17,782 bases of DNA from Gammaproteobacteria bacterium (GTDB lineage Bacteria > Pseudomonadota > Gammaproteobacteria > UBA9214): contig DAOVYA010000006.1 in assembly GCA_030635865.1 (NCBI GenBank), forward strand, positions 1 to 17,782, written 5' to 3'. Both the position numbers and the translations under genes were made by a program. How positions within the stretch are numbered: the stretch's first letter is position 1; every line of letters begins with the position of its first letter. The notes under the pieces were generated by a model that worked only from the letters and a program-made list of their open reading frames with translations, had not been told where the DNA came from and did not search any database. Of the stretch, positions 7,894 to 15,892 are shown piece by piece.

Positions 7894-9036
7894 TTACCCG
7901 CCCAACCCGTCAAAAAACTTCTTCACCCCATCCATCCAGGAGTGCGTTTGCGGGTTATGACGGCTGCCGCCGGATTCCATTTCCCTGGAGAATTCCCGTA
8001 ACAGGTCTTTCTGCTTGCGGCTCAGTTTTACCGGGGTCTCGACATTCACCTTGCAAAGTAGGTCGCCCACCGCACCACCGCGCACCTGCTTTACCCCCTT
8101 GCCGCGCATGCGAAACATTCTACCGGTCTGGGTTTCCGGTGGAATCTTGAGATTTACCCGGCCATTCAGGGTCGGCACCTCCAGTTCACCACCGAGTGCT
8201 GCATCAACAAAACTGATTGGCACCTCGCAATAGAGATTGCTCTCCTCACGATGGAAGATCGGGTGTTCCCTGACCTGTACCTGCACATAAAGGTCCCCGG
8301 GAGGACCACCACTCTCACCGGCCTCACCCTCTCCGGCGAGGCGGATTCGGTCACCGGTATCCACGCCTGCCGGCACCTTGACCGAGAGCGTTTTGCGTTC
8401 CTGGATCCGGCCCTTGCCGTGGCATGATTGACATGGATCGGTGATTACCGTGCCACTGCCCTGGCAATGGGGGCAGGTCTGTTGCAATGAAAAGAACCCC
8501 TGCTGCATCCGTACCTGACCATGGCCATCGCAGGTCGTACATTTCGTGGGCGTACTGCCCTTTCTGGCGCCACTGCCACTACACTCTTTACAGGCCACCA
8601 TTGTCGGCACACGAATCTTGACCTCGGTGCCGGACACCGCATCTTCCAGTGACATTTCCAGGTTGTAACGCAGGTCCGAACCCCGATAAACACGCTGTCC
8701 ACCCCCGCCTCGCCTGCGGCCGCCACCGAAGATATCACCGAATACATCACCGAAAATGTCGTTAACGCCCGCGCCCGCAGCGCCGCCACCAAAGCCACCA
8801 CCCATGGAGGGATCGACCCCGGCGTGCCCGAACTGGTCATAGGCCGCTCGTTTCTGCGAGTCTCCGAGTACTTCCCAGGCTTCCTTGCATTCCTTGAACT
8901 TTTCTTCAGCCCCGGCATCATCCTGGTTTCGGTCCGGGTGATGTTTTTGCGCCGCACGCCGATAGGCCTTCTTCAACTCCGCCTCACTGGCGTTTTTGGA
9001 GACCCCGAGTACTTCGTAGTAATCACGTTTAGACAT
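7894..9036 (-). CDS. dnaJ: Co-chaperone DnaJ (Hsp40)
   Basis: DnaJ delivers unfolded clients to DnaK and stimulates its ATPase. The 380-residue protein is a full type I Hsp40. The J domain (1-70) carries HPD at 33-35, followed by a Gly/Phe-rich linker (about 75-112). The zinc-binding region has four CxxCxGxG repeats (cysteines 149/152, 166/169, 188/191 and 202/205), and the C-terminal substrate-binding domains follow. The start [14 protein letters not shown] is standard. The ribosome binding site is weak (AAGAG about 14 bases upstream). The gene is downstream of dnaK across a 191-base gap with a strong hairpin and a dispersed palindrome, so its level may be set below that of dnaK. Confidence 0.98.
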   Translation of the reverse strand: MSKRDYYEVLGVSKNASEAELKKAYRRAAQKHHPDRNQDDAGAEEKFKECKEAWEVLGDSQKRAAYDQFGHAGVDPSMGGGFGGGAAGAGVNDIFGDVFGDIFGGGRRRGGGGQRVYRGSDLRYNLEMSLEDAVSGTEVKIRVPTMVACKECSGSGARKGSTPTKCTTCDGHGQVRMQQGFFSLQQTCPHCQGSGTVITDPCQSCHGKGRIQERKTLSVKVPAGVDTGDRIRLAGEGEAGESGGPPGDLYVQVQVREHPIFHREESNLYCEVPISFVDAALGGELEVPTLNGRVNLKIPPETQTGRMFRMRGKGVKQVRGGAVGDLLCKVNVETPVKLSRKQKDLLREFSREMESGGSRHNPQTHSWMDGVKKFFDGLGG

Positions 9037-9065
9037 ATTGGTTATGCATCACTCTTGTTAAACAT

Positions 9066-9152
9066 GTAGCCCGGATGAAGCGTAGCGGAATACGGGATTC
9101 CTGACTGGCATGCCCTCCCCGGATTCCGGCCCGCGGCCTGTATCCGGGCTAC
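9066..9152. repeat. GTAGCCCGGAT dispersed palindrome, copy 2 (dnaK-dnaJ gap)
   Basis: GTAGCCCGGAT (9066-9076) is perfectly mirrored by ATCCGGGCTAC (9142-9152). Inside, AAGCGTAGCGGAATACGGG and CCCCGGATTCCGG are further pieces of the same motif. It lies between the dnaK-dnaJ hairpin and the dnaJ start. The motif is familiar as a REP-like non-coding repeat of gammaproteobacteria. Confidence 0.75.
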
Positions 9153-9171
9153 TCATTCCAGACACAGGAAA

Positions 9172-9200
9172 GTCCGGGACCGCTTGCAGCAGTACCGGAC
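9172..9200 (-). terminator. Strong hairpin between dnaK and dnaJ (attenuator or RNA-processing site)
   Basis: In the dnaK-dnaJ mRNA, GUCCGG pairs with CCGGAC (6 bp). After one U/C mismatch, ACUGCU pairs with AGCGGU (6 bp, one G-U) around a GCA triloop; UUUCC follows. The G-U pair exists only in the mRNA sense. It begins 27 bases after the dnaK stop. The short U-run suggests partial termination or 3'-end protection of a dnaK mRNA rather than a full stop. Confidence 0.55.
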
Positions 9201-9227
9201 CTTTGTCTGCAAAAATAATGGTCGCCG

Positions 9228-11156
9228 TTACTTGCTGTCGGCGTCCTTCACTTCTTCAAACTCGGCATCCACGACATCTTCATCCGTACCGGGTTCACCA
9301 GCTGCTGCATCACCCGCAGGGGCTTCGCCCTGCTCGGCCTGTTCCTTGTAGACACGTTCAGCCAGCTTGCCGGATATTTCACCAAGGGCCTTGGTCTTTT
9401 CCTCGATGGCCTCTTTGTCGTCACCCTTGACGACTTCTTCCAGCGCTGCAATCGCCGCCTCGATGTCGCTCTTCTCGGACACTTCTACCTTGTCGCCGAG
9501 ATCGTCGAGTGACTTTTTGGTTGCGTGAATCAGGCCATCGGCCTGGTTGCGCACATCGATCAGTTCGTGGAACTTGCGATCTTCCTCGGCATGTTCCTCG
9601 GCGTCCTTGACCATATTGTCAATCTCTTCATCCGACAAACCGCTGGAGGCCTTGATCTGGATCGACTGTTCCTTGCCGGTCGCCTTGTCCTTCGCGGATA
9701 CATGCATGATGCCGTTGGCATCGATATCGAAAGTCACTTCAACCTGCGGGACACCTCGTGGTGCAGGCGGGATATCACTCAGGTCAAACCGGCCCAGTGA
9801 TTTATTCGCAGTCGCCACATCACGCTCGCCCTGCAGAACATGCACGGTCACCGCGGACTGGTTGTCCTCTGCCGTGGAAAACACCTGGTTTGCCTTGGTC
9901 GGGATAGTGGTGTTTTTGTCGATCAGCTTGGTCATCACACCGCCCAGTGTCTCGATACCCAGTGACAGGGGCGTTACATCGAGCAACAACACATCCTTGA
10001 CATCACCACCCAGCACACCACCCTGGATCGCTGCACCAATCGCCACCGCCTCATCCGGGTTCAGGTCCCTGCGCGGCTCCTGCCCGAAGAGTTTCTGCAC
10101 CGCTTCCTGCACCTTGGGCATACGGGTCTGGCCGCCAACAAGAATGATGTCATCAATCTCGCTCGCCGATAAACCGGCATCCTTGAGCGCTGTCTTGCAC
10201 GGCCCAAGGGTCCGGTCGATCAGATCTTCAACCAGTGATTCCAGCTTGGCGCGTGTCAACTTCATGTTCAGGTGTTTCGGCCCACTGGCATCGGCCGTTA
10301 TATATGGCAGATTCACATCCGTCTGCTGGCTGGATGACAATTCAATCTTTGCCTTCTCGGCACCTTCCTTGAGGCGCTGCATGGCCAGCGGATCACCGCG
10401 CAGATCCATCCCCTGGTCTTTCTTGAATTCATCCGCAAGATAATCAATCAACCGCTTGTCGAAGTCTTCACCGCCCAGGAAAGTATCACCATTGGTCGAC
10501 AGCACCTCAAACTGGTGCTCACCATCGACATCGGCGATTTCAATGATGGAGACGTCGAACGTACCGCCACCCAGGTCATACACGGCAAGCTTGGAATCGC
10601 CGCGCTTCTTGTCCAGGCCATAGGCCAGTGCCGCTGCCGTCGGCTCGTTGATAATGCGCTTCACATCCAGGCCGGCAATACGCCCGGCATCCTTGGTAGC
10701 CTGGCGCTGTGAGTCATTGAAATAGGCCGGTACGGTGACAACGGCCTCGGTCACTTCCTCACCGAGATAGTCCTCCGCCGTGCTCTTCATCTTTTGCAGT
10801 ACCCGTGCAGAGACTTCCGGCGGCGCCATGCGCTTGCCCTGGGCTTCGACCCAGGCATCACCGTTGTCTGCCTTCAGCAGCTTGTACGGCACCAGGTCGA
10901 TATCACGCTGCACCACGTCTTCCTCGAAGCGGCGACCGATCAGGCGCTTGATGGCAAACAGGGTATTGGTCGGGTTGGTGACGGCCTGGCGCTTGGCCGC
11001 CTGGCCTACCAGCACCTCGTTATTATCGACAAAACCGACGATGGACGGGGTGGTCCGGTCGCCCTCGCTGTTTTCGATTACCCGGGCCTTGCCCCCTTCC
11101 ATGACAGCCACACAGGAGTTGGTGGTACCCAGGTCTATTCCGATAATCTTGCCCAT
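9228..11156 (-). CDS. dnaK: Chaperone DnaK (Hsp70)
   Basis: DnaK binds exposed hydrophobic stretches of proteins in an ATP-dependent cycle with DnaJ and GrpE. The 642-residue protein is full length. The nucleotide-binding domain starts [20 protein letters not shown] and has the catalytic K70 and the autophosphorylated T199 in [11 protein letters not shown], at E. coli numbering. The linker [13 protein letters not shown] precedes the substrate-binding beta domain and the helical lid. The C-terminal tail is acidic and Gly/Ala-rich, ending [14 protein letters not shown] lies ten bases before the ATG. The 107-base gap to grpE holds a possible TTGAAT/GGTAAT internal promoter, which I do not consider reliable. 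Confidence 0.99.
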   Translation of the reverse strand: MGKIIGIDLGTTNSCVAVMEGGKARVIENSEGDRTTPSIVGFVDNNEVLVGQAAKRQAVTNPTNTLFAIKRLIGRRFEEDVVQRDIDLVPYKLLKADNGDAWVEAQGKRMAPPEVSARVLQKMKSTAEDYLGEEVTEAVVTVPAYFNDSQRQATKDAGRIAGLDVKRIINEPTAAALAYGLDKKRGDSKLAVYDLGGGTFDVSIIEIADVDGEHQFEVLSTNGDTFLGGEDFDKRLIDYLADEFKKDQGMDLRGDPLAMQRLKEGAEKAKIELSSSQQTDVNLPYITADASGPKHLNMKLTRAKLESLVEDLIDRTLGPCKTALKDAGLSASEIDDIILVGGQTRMPKVQEAVQKLFGQEPRRDLNPDEAVAIGAAIQGGVLGGDVKDVLLLDVTPLSLGIETLGGVMTKLIDKNTTIPTKANQVFSTAEDNQSAVTVHVLQGERDVATANKSLGRFDLSDIPPAPRGVPQVEVTFDIDANGIMHVSAKDKATGKEQSIQIKASSGLSDEEIDNMVKDAEEHAEEDRKFHELIDVRNQADGLIHATKKSLDDLGDKVEVSEKSDIEAAIAALEEVVKGDDKEAIEEKTKALGEISGKLAERVYKEQAEQGEAPAGDAAAGEPGTDEDVVDAEFEEVKDADSK

Positions 11157-11263
11157 ATTCTCTAATCTCCACGTAAATGCATGATAACTATGAATTTGAA
11201 TTTAACTCGCCATTACCCTTAACTTGGGGGCGGTATTCAATAAAAACAAGGCCCGGTTGTTAT

Positions 11264-11848
11264 TTATTCTGCTGTGGCCGGGGCTTGTGAGACGATCACC
11301 ATCGCCGGGCGGATCAGGCGGTCGTGCAGGAGGTAGCCCTTCTGGACCACGGTCACCACCGTATTCGGCTCCACGTCATCGCGCGGCTGCATGGACATGG
11401 CCTGATGATAGTCCGGGTCAAAGGCTTCATCCTGCGGGTTTACTTCCTTGATCTCAAACCTGTCCAGTGCACTGCCCAGCATCTGCAGGGTCAGTTCAAT
11501 ACCTTCCCTGAGTTTTCTGATTTCAGCGTCTTCCCCACTAAACGCTTCCAGCCCCATTTCCAGGCTGTCTTTAACCGGCAGTAATTCCGCGGCAAAGCGT
11601 TCCAGTGCATATTTGTGTGCATTGGCAAGATCACGCTCGGCACGCTTGTGCAGGTTTTCAATATCCGCCTGCAGGCGCAGGCACTGGTTCCAGTGCTCAT
11701 CCGCCTTGCCACGGGCATCTCCCAGCAAGGTGGTCAGTTCAGCATGATCAGGCTCATCGCCCCGGCCGGTTTCCGGCTGATCTTCTGCAATTTCAGCGAT
11801 TGCCTCTTCCAGACTTCCCTCATCGCTACTGTTTTCCTTCTCGGACAT
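11264..11848 (-). CDS. grpE: Nucleotide exchange factor GrpE
   Basis: GrpE releases ADP from DnaK and acts as a thermosensor of the chaperone cycle. The 194-residue product (E. coli 197) has an acidic, disordered N-terminus (about 1-40), a long coiled-coil helix (about 45-125, including QCLRLQADIENLHKRAERDL) and the C-terminal beta-wing with NPQDEAFDPDYHQAMS and VVQKGYLLHDRLIRPAMV. I chose the ATG at 11848 (MSEKENSS), which has GGAG seven bases upstream, over a TTG five codons earlier. It lies between hrcA (68 bases to this start) and dnaK, and is evidently in the same operon. Confidence 0.96.
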   Translation of the reverse strand: MSEKENSSDEGSLEEAIAEIAEDQPETGRGDEPDHAELTTLLGDARGKADEHWNQCLRLQADIENLHKRAERDLANAHKYALERFAAELLPVKDSLEMGLEAFSGEDAEIRKLREGIELTLQMLGSALDRFEIKEVNPQDEAFDPDYHQAMSMQPRDDVEPNTVVTVVQKGYLLHDRLIRPAMVIVSQAPATAE

Positions 11849-11916
11849 AGTGTTACTCCACAAACTTGTGATCCCGCTTGCTGCACGGGAAAAGGGATTC
11901 GTTGTCGATATGGGGG

Positions 11917-12960
11917 TTAATCCTTCTGGTTCAAGGCCGCACCCAGCAGGCGGGCCGTGGCATCAACAATGGGTATGACCCGGTCATAGGCCATCCGGGT
12001 CGGTCCGATGACGCCCAGCACACCCAGGGCCTCACCTTCCACTGAATACGGTGCCGTCACCATGCTGCATTCATCCAGCATCTTGTAGCCGGATTCCTCA
12101 CCAATGAATATCTGGATACCCTCGGCATTCACACACTGGTCCAGCAGGTGCAGCATGTCACGCTTCTTGCTGAAGGCATCAAACAGCTTGCGCAACTTCT
12201 CAATATTACAAAGCTCCTCGAATTCCATCAGGTTGGTCTGCCCCGCCATGACGAACCCCCCATGCTCGGTGTTATCCAGTACCTGGTCCGCCATCTGCAT
12301 GGCAGTAATCATCATGCTGTTCATGGTCGAACGCGTTTCCTGCATCTCGCTCAGTAACGTGGTGCGTACCTCGGCAATATCCTTGCCGGCAAACAGGCTG
12401 TTCAGGTAATTGGAGGCCTGCTGTAATTCCGCGGGACTGCATTTCTTGTCCGTTATAATAATCCGGTTTTGTACTTCATCATCACCGGTTACCAGGATTG
12501 CCAGTACGCGATTATCGGAGAGTGGCAGAAATTCCACCTGCTTGAACAGGGAATGCTCATGCCTGGGCAGGGTAACCACCCCGGCGAGATGTGTAATGCC
12601 GGACAACATGCCGGTCACGGATTCGATCAGGTCTTTCTGCCCCTGCTCCGACTCGATCTCCAGGCGCATTTGCTCGAACGCAAGCTCATCAAGTGGCTGC
12701 ACGGTCAACAGCGAGTCAACAAAGAAACGGTAACCCTGTACCGTCGGGATGCGGCCGGCCGAGGTGTGCGGAGAGGCAACAAAGCCGAGTTCCTCAAGGT
12801 CTGACATGACATTACGGATGGTCGCAGGGCTCAACTCCAGCCCGGCTTCACGCGCCAGGGTGCGTGAACCCACCGGCTGACCGTCGAGCACATAGCGGTC
12901 GATCAGCGCCCGCAGCATCATCTGGGCACGTTCATTGATATCCGGTATCGGGTCTTTCAT
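11917..12960 (-). CDS. hrcA: Heat-inducible transcription repressor HrcA
   Basis: HrcA represses chaperone operons by binding CIRCE operators, and it depends on chaperones (GroEL in studied species) for activity. The 347-residue protein has the N-terminal winged helix-turn-helix (about 1-75) with the hallmark SPATIRNVMSDLEELGF and ASPHTSAGRIPTVQGYRFFVD. A central GAF-like dimerisation region follows, and the C-terminus carries GVIGPTRMAYDRVIPIVD. It is the first gene of hrcA-grpE-dnaK-dnaJ. A CIRCE-like palindrome lies 46 bases before its ATG, implying autoregulation. The ribosome binding site before the ATG is weak (CGAG). No sigma-32 promoter could be identified. Confidence 0.97.
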   Translation of the reverse strand: MKDPIPDINERAQMMLRALIDRYVLDGQPVGSRTLAREAGLELSPATIRNVMSDLEELGFVASPHTSAGRIPTVQGYRFFVDSLLTVQPLDELAFEQMRLEIESEQGQKDLIESVTGMLSGITHLAGVVTLPRHEHSLFKQVEFLPLSDNRVLAILVTGDDEVQNRIIITDKKCSPAELQQASNYLNSLFAGKDIAEVRTTLLSEMQETRSTMNSMMITAMQMADQVLDNTEHGGFVMAGQTNLMEFEELCNIEKLRKLFDAFSKKRDMLHLLDQCVNAEGIQIFIGEESGYKMLDECSMVTAPYSVEGEALGVLGVIGPTRMAYDRVIPIVDATARLLGAALNQKD

Positions 12961-13005
12961 TTCTCGGGGCCAGGCAGGTCAAGACAGGACTCTATGATAA
13001 ATCAT

Positions 13006-13032
13006 TTGGCACTCTCGCGGATAGACTGCCAA
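13006..13032. promoter_or_regulatory. CIRCE-like HrcA operator in the hrcA/nadK divergent region
   Basis: TTGGCACTC-N9-GACTGCCAA matches the CIRCE consensus TTAGCACTC-N9-GAGTGCTAA at 15 of 18 arm positions with the exact 9-base spacer. The symmetry extends outward: ATCATTTGGCA (13001-13011) and TGCCAAATGAT (13027-13037) are perfect complements. It lies 46 bases from the hrcA start and 68 bases from the nadK start, next to the repressor gene, which strongly supports the call. Confidence 0.87.
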
Positions 13033-13100
13033 ATGATGGTTGGCGCATCCCGGGAGTCATGGTAGTTTCCAATGCAATCCCCTGGTTACACAGCAGACTT

Positions 13101-13976
13101 ATGAAGCCTCATTTCAAACGCGTTGGCCTGATCGGCAAATCGGCAGATAAAAATGTCTCGGCGACCCTGCGTACGCTGGCGGCCTATCTCGAAAAGTTGA
13201 AGGTCAAGGTCCTGCTGGATGAAGGAATTGCCGGGCTGTTCCCGGATGACAGCTACCCGGTTTTAGACCGCTCCACACTCGCCAGCAAGTGCAATCTCGC
13301 GATTGTTGTAGGCGGTGATGGCACCCTGTTAAATGCGGCACGCAGCCTGGCCGGGCCCGGCGTATCGGTTCTCGGGGTGAATCTTGGCAGACTGGGTTTC
13401 CTGGTTGATGTCTCGCCAGAGGACATGACTCAACAACTGGACAAAATCCTGGCGAAAGACTTCATCGAGGAAGAGCGCACCCTGTTGCAATCCACCATCA
13501 TCAGGGACGGGGAAATCCGCAGTGAGTGTATGGCATTAAACGATATCATTGTGCATAAAAAAGACATCGCGCGCATGATTGAACTCGATACGTATATTGA
13601 CGGCACTTTCCTGAACACCAACCGCTCGGACGGGTTGATCGTGGCAACACCGACCGGATCGACTGCCTATGCCCTCTCTGGCGGCGGCCCGATCCTGCAC
13701 CCGAGACTGGATGCCCTCGCGCTGGTACCCATCTGTCCGCATACACTCAGCAACCGCCCGATCGTCGTGCACGATGACTCGGTGATTGAAATCATTGTTC
13801 ACAAGGGCACCCTTGCAGCCCAGATGTCCTGCGATGGACAACTCAGCCAGCCACTTGAGCCCGGCGACCACATCATGGTGCGAAAACACGCGCATACACT
13901 GCGCCTGCTGCACCCGCCCGGCCATGACTTTTATACAGTACTCAGGGAAAAACTGCGCTGGAGTGAACAGCCTTGA
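13101..13976 (+). CDS. nadK: NAD kinase
   Basis: NadK phosphorylates NAD+ to NADP+ in the cytosol. From the ATG at 13101 the protein has 291 residues (E. coli 292) and begins MKPHFKRVGLIGK, aligning with MNNHFKCIGIVG. The ATP/NAD motif GGDGTLLNAA is at 71-80. RSDG (175-178) and TPTGSTAY (183-190) are also in place. The usual NE pair is N147-D148 here, a conservative change. An in-frame ATG at 13059 would add 14 residues; its GGGAG is only two bases away and the extension has no family support, so I reject it. The gene is divergent from hrcA and shares its operator region, and it is probably cotranscribed with recN. Confidence 0.96.
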   Translation: MKPHFKRVGLIGKSADKNVSATLRTLAAYLEKLKVKVLLDEGIAGLFPDDSYPVLDRSTLASKCNLAIVVGGDGTLLNAARSLAGPGVSVLGVNLGRLGFLVDVSPEDMTQQLDKILAKDFIEEERTLLQSTIIRDGEIRSECMALNDIIVHKKDIARMIELDTYIDGTFLNTNRSDGLIVATPTGSTAYALSGGGPILHPRLDALALVPICPHTLSNRPIVVHDDSVIEIIVHKGTLAAQMSCDGQLSQPLEPGDHIMVRKHAHTLRLLHPPGHDFYTVLREKLRWSEQP

Positions 13977-14049
13977 CTGTCATCACTCACCACAGGAGTA
14001 GCGGGTACGGCCTCCGGCCAGCACCCATCCTGCATTTGCAGACATACAC

Positions 14050-15768
14050 ATGCTGACACATATACACGTACGCAACCTGGCGATTGTCGATGAGATCGAG
14101 GTGGAACCAGGCGCCGGCATGACCGCACTGACCGGTGAAACCGGGGCCGGCAAATCCATTCTCGTTGACGCGCTCGGACTGGTACTGGGTGACCGTGCTG
14201 ACAGCAGCGTCATTCGACATGGCCGCGAACGCGCGGAAATATCAGCTGGTTTTAATGTGCACGGCAATGCTGCGGTCAACGCCTGGCTGGCCGGGCAGGA
14301 ACTGGATATGGATGGCGAATGCCAGTTACGGCGCATCATCAACCGGGAAGGACGCACGCGTGGCTACATCAATGGCCAGCCAGTACCGATGCAGTCACTG
14401 CGCGAACTCGGTGAACAGCTGGTTGATATACACGGACAACATGAGCACCAGTCCCTGCTGCGAACAGCCGTACAGCGACAATTGCTCGATGCCTTCGGTG
14501 GGCACCATGACCTGCTGGACACGGTTGCCGGTCTATACAGGGAATGGAAATCAGTACAGGCAGAGCTGGACAGCTGTGTACAAAGTGAAGCAGACCGTGA
14601 CGCCCGGCTCGACCTGTTGCGTTACCAGTTGCAGGAACTGGAGTCCCTTGGCTTAAGCTGCGAGGAGATCAACTCCATCGACGAGGAACACGCTCGCCAG
14701 GCCAATGCAGGGCGCTTGCTGGAGGCTTGCCAGCAGGGACTCTCCCGACTGGATACCGATGAGAGTGACTCCGCCTACAGCCTGATCACACGCACACAGG
14801 ATGATCTGAACGAACTGGCTCATCTGGATGCCGGGCTTGAAGACGCCACCAGGATTTTAACCGAGGCCTCGGTGCTGGTGCAGGAAGGCATCAATTCACT
14901 GCGTCAATATGCAGACCGGATTGAAATCGACCCGCAACGGTTGCAGTGGCTGGAAGAACGCATCGGTGTCCTGCACGACCTGGCACGCAAACACCGCTGC
15001 AGCGCGGAACAACTCCCCGGGGTAGAGGAGAAACTGCGCCGGGAGCTGGATTCGATTGAACATGCCGATCAACGCCGTGAAGCATTACAGGGGAAGCTGG
15101 CCAGGCTTGAGCAATCCTGCCTTACGGCTGCAAAACAGTTAACCGGGAAACGTAAAAAAACAGCCAGGGTCTTTGGTAAACAGATTACTGACGCCATGCA
15201 AACCCTTGGCATGGCCGGCGGCATCTTTGCAGTGGATGTCAGCCCGCGCAAAGACCGGTCGTTTGGCCCGCACGGGATGGATGCTATCGAATTCCTGGTC
15301 AGCGCCAACAAGGGGCAGCCGCTGCAGGCACTCGGGAAAGTAGCATCCGGCGGTGAACTGTCACGCATCAGCCTTTCCATACAGGTCATTTGTGCGGGCA
15401 GTGATGCGATTCCCACCCTGATTTTTGACGAAGTCGACAGCGGCATCGGTGGCGGAGTGGCAGAAATCGTTGGTGGTAAACTCCGCGGGCTGGGCACGCA
15501 GCGGCAGGTTCTCTGTGTTACCCACCTGCCCCAGGTAGCCGCCCTCGCCGACCATCAAATACAGATTACAAAGCTGTCCGGCAAAGAAAGCACCCGCATC
15601 CGCGTTCGCACCTTGAGCAATGAAGAACGGGTCGACGAACTGGCACGCATGCTGGGTGGCATAAAGATCACACAGCAAACCCGCGAGCATGCACGCGAGA
15701 TGATGGAGCAGGCACGGCGGCAGAAACCGGCGCATGCCAAAGTACGTCAACGCAGTGCCGGCTCCTAG
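14050..15768 (+). CDS. recN: DNA repair ATPase RecN
   Basis: RecN is an SMC-like ATPase that tethers DNA ends during recombinational double-strand-break repair. The 572-residue protein (E. coli 553) has Walker A GETGAGKS at 29-36 and ends of a long antiparallel coiled coil at roughly 160 and 390. The ABC signature ASGGELSRISL starts at 432, Walker B LIFDEVD lies around 457-463, and the H-loop region CVTHLPQVAALADH follows. The start MLTHIHVRNLAIVDEIE fits the family, although no good ribosome binding site precedes it. It starts 73 bases after nadK. No LexA-type CTG-N10-CAG box was found upstream. The C-terminal tail is short and basic. Confidence 0.97.
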   Translation: MLTHIHVRNLAIVDEIEVEPGAGMTALTGETGAGKSILVDALGLVLGDRADSSVIRHGRERAEISAGFNVHGNAAVNAWLAGQELDMDGECQLRRIINREGRTRGYINGQPVPMQSLRELGEQLVDIHGQHEHQSLLRTAVQRQLLDAFGGHHDLLDTVAGLYREWKSVQAELDSCVQSEADRDARLDLLRYQLQELESLGLSCEEINSIDEEHARQANAGRLLEACQQGLSRLDTDESDSAYSLITRTQDDLNELAHLDAGLEDATRILTEASVLVQEGINSLRQYADRIEIDPQRLQWLEERIGVLHDLARKHRCSAEQLPGVEEKLRRELDSIEHADQRREALQGKLARLEQSCLTAAKQLTGKRKKTARVFGKQITDAMQTLGMAGGIFAVDVSPRKDRSFGPHGMDAIEFLVSANKGQPLQALGKVASGGELSRISLSIQVICAGSDAIPTLIFDEVDSGIGGGVAEIVGGKLRGLGTQRQVLCVTHLPQVAALADHQIQITKLSGKESTRIRVRTLSNEERVDELARMLGGIKITQQTREHAREMMEQARRQKPAHAKVRQRSAGS

Positions 15769-15789
15769 TCCCCGTGTTGCACGAGTACC

Positions 15790-15824
15790 GTAGCCCGGAT
15801 TCCGCTACGCAACATCCGGGCTAC
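15790..15824. repeat. GTAGCCCGGAT dispersed palindrome, copy 3 (recN 3' flank)
   Basis: GTAGCCCGGAT (15790-15800) is perfectly complementary to ATCCGGGCTAC (15814-15824), with the 13-base loop TCCGCTACGCAAC. It is the compact form of the repeat at 5548 and 9066. It lies 21 bases past the recN stop and 25 bases before the terminator. Confidence 0.78.
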
Positions 15825-15849
15825 ATAACGGGTAACTGCTGGCATAAAA

Positions 15850-15869
15850 AAGGGGCTTTTCAGCCCCTT
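15850..15869. terminator. Bidirectional intrinsic terminator between recN and fusA
   Basis: AAGGGGCT (15850-15857), loop TTTC, and AGCCCCTT (15862-15869) form a perfect 8-bp stem. On the plus strand TTCTTACTTTTTA follows, serving recN. On the minus strand the stem runs into T6, serving the EF-G gene, whose stop is 24 bases away. Confidence 0.92.
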
Positions 15870-15892
15870 CTTACTTTTTACTTCTTACTTCC

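Noticed and set aside
7818..8150. Plus-strand ORF across the dnaJ 3' end, and the other long antisense ORFs opposite carB, dnaJ, dnaK, grpE and recN
   Set aside because: They are antisense reading frames of strongly conserved genes, with compositions and breaks typical of shadows and no supporting start signals or families.
11157..11263. Internal promoter TTGAAT-17-GGTAAT in the grpE-dnaK gap
   Set aside because: The -10 box is poor and no sigma-32 pattern is present; the AT-rich sequence makes chance matches likely.
13082..13096. LexA-like CTG...CAG near the nadK start
   Set aside because: The spacings are 6 and 9 bases instead of 10, and the flanking AT-rich core is missing.
13059..13100. 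Upstream ATG for NadK adding 14 residues
   Set aside because: Its GGGAG is only two bases from the ATG, and the extension has no counterpart in E. coli NadK, while the ATG at 13101 aligns directly.
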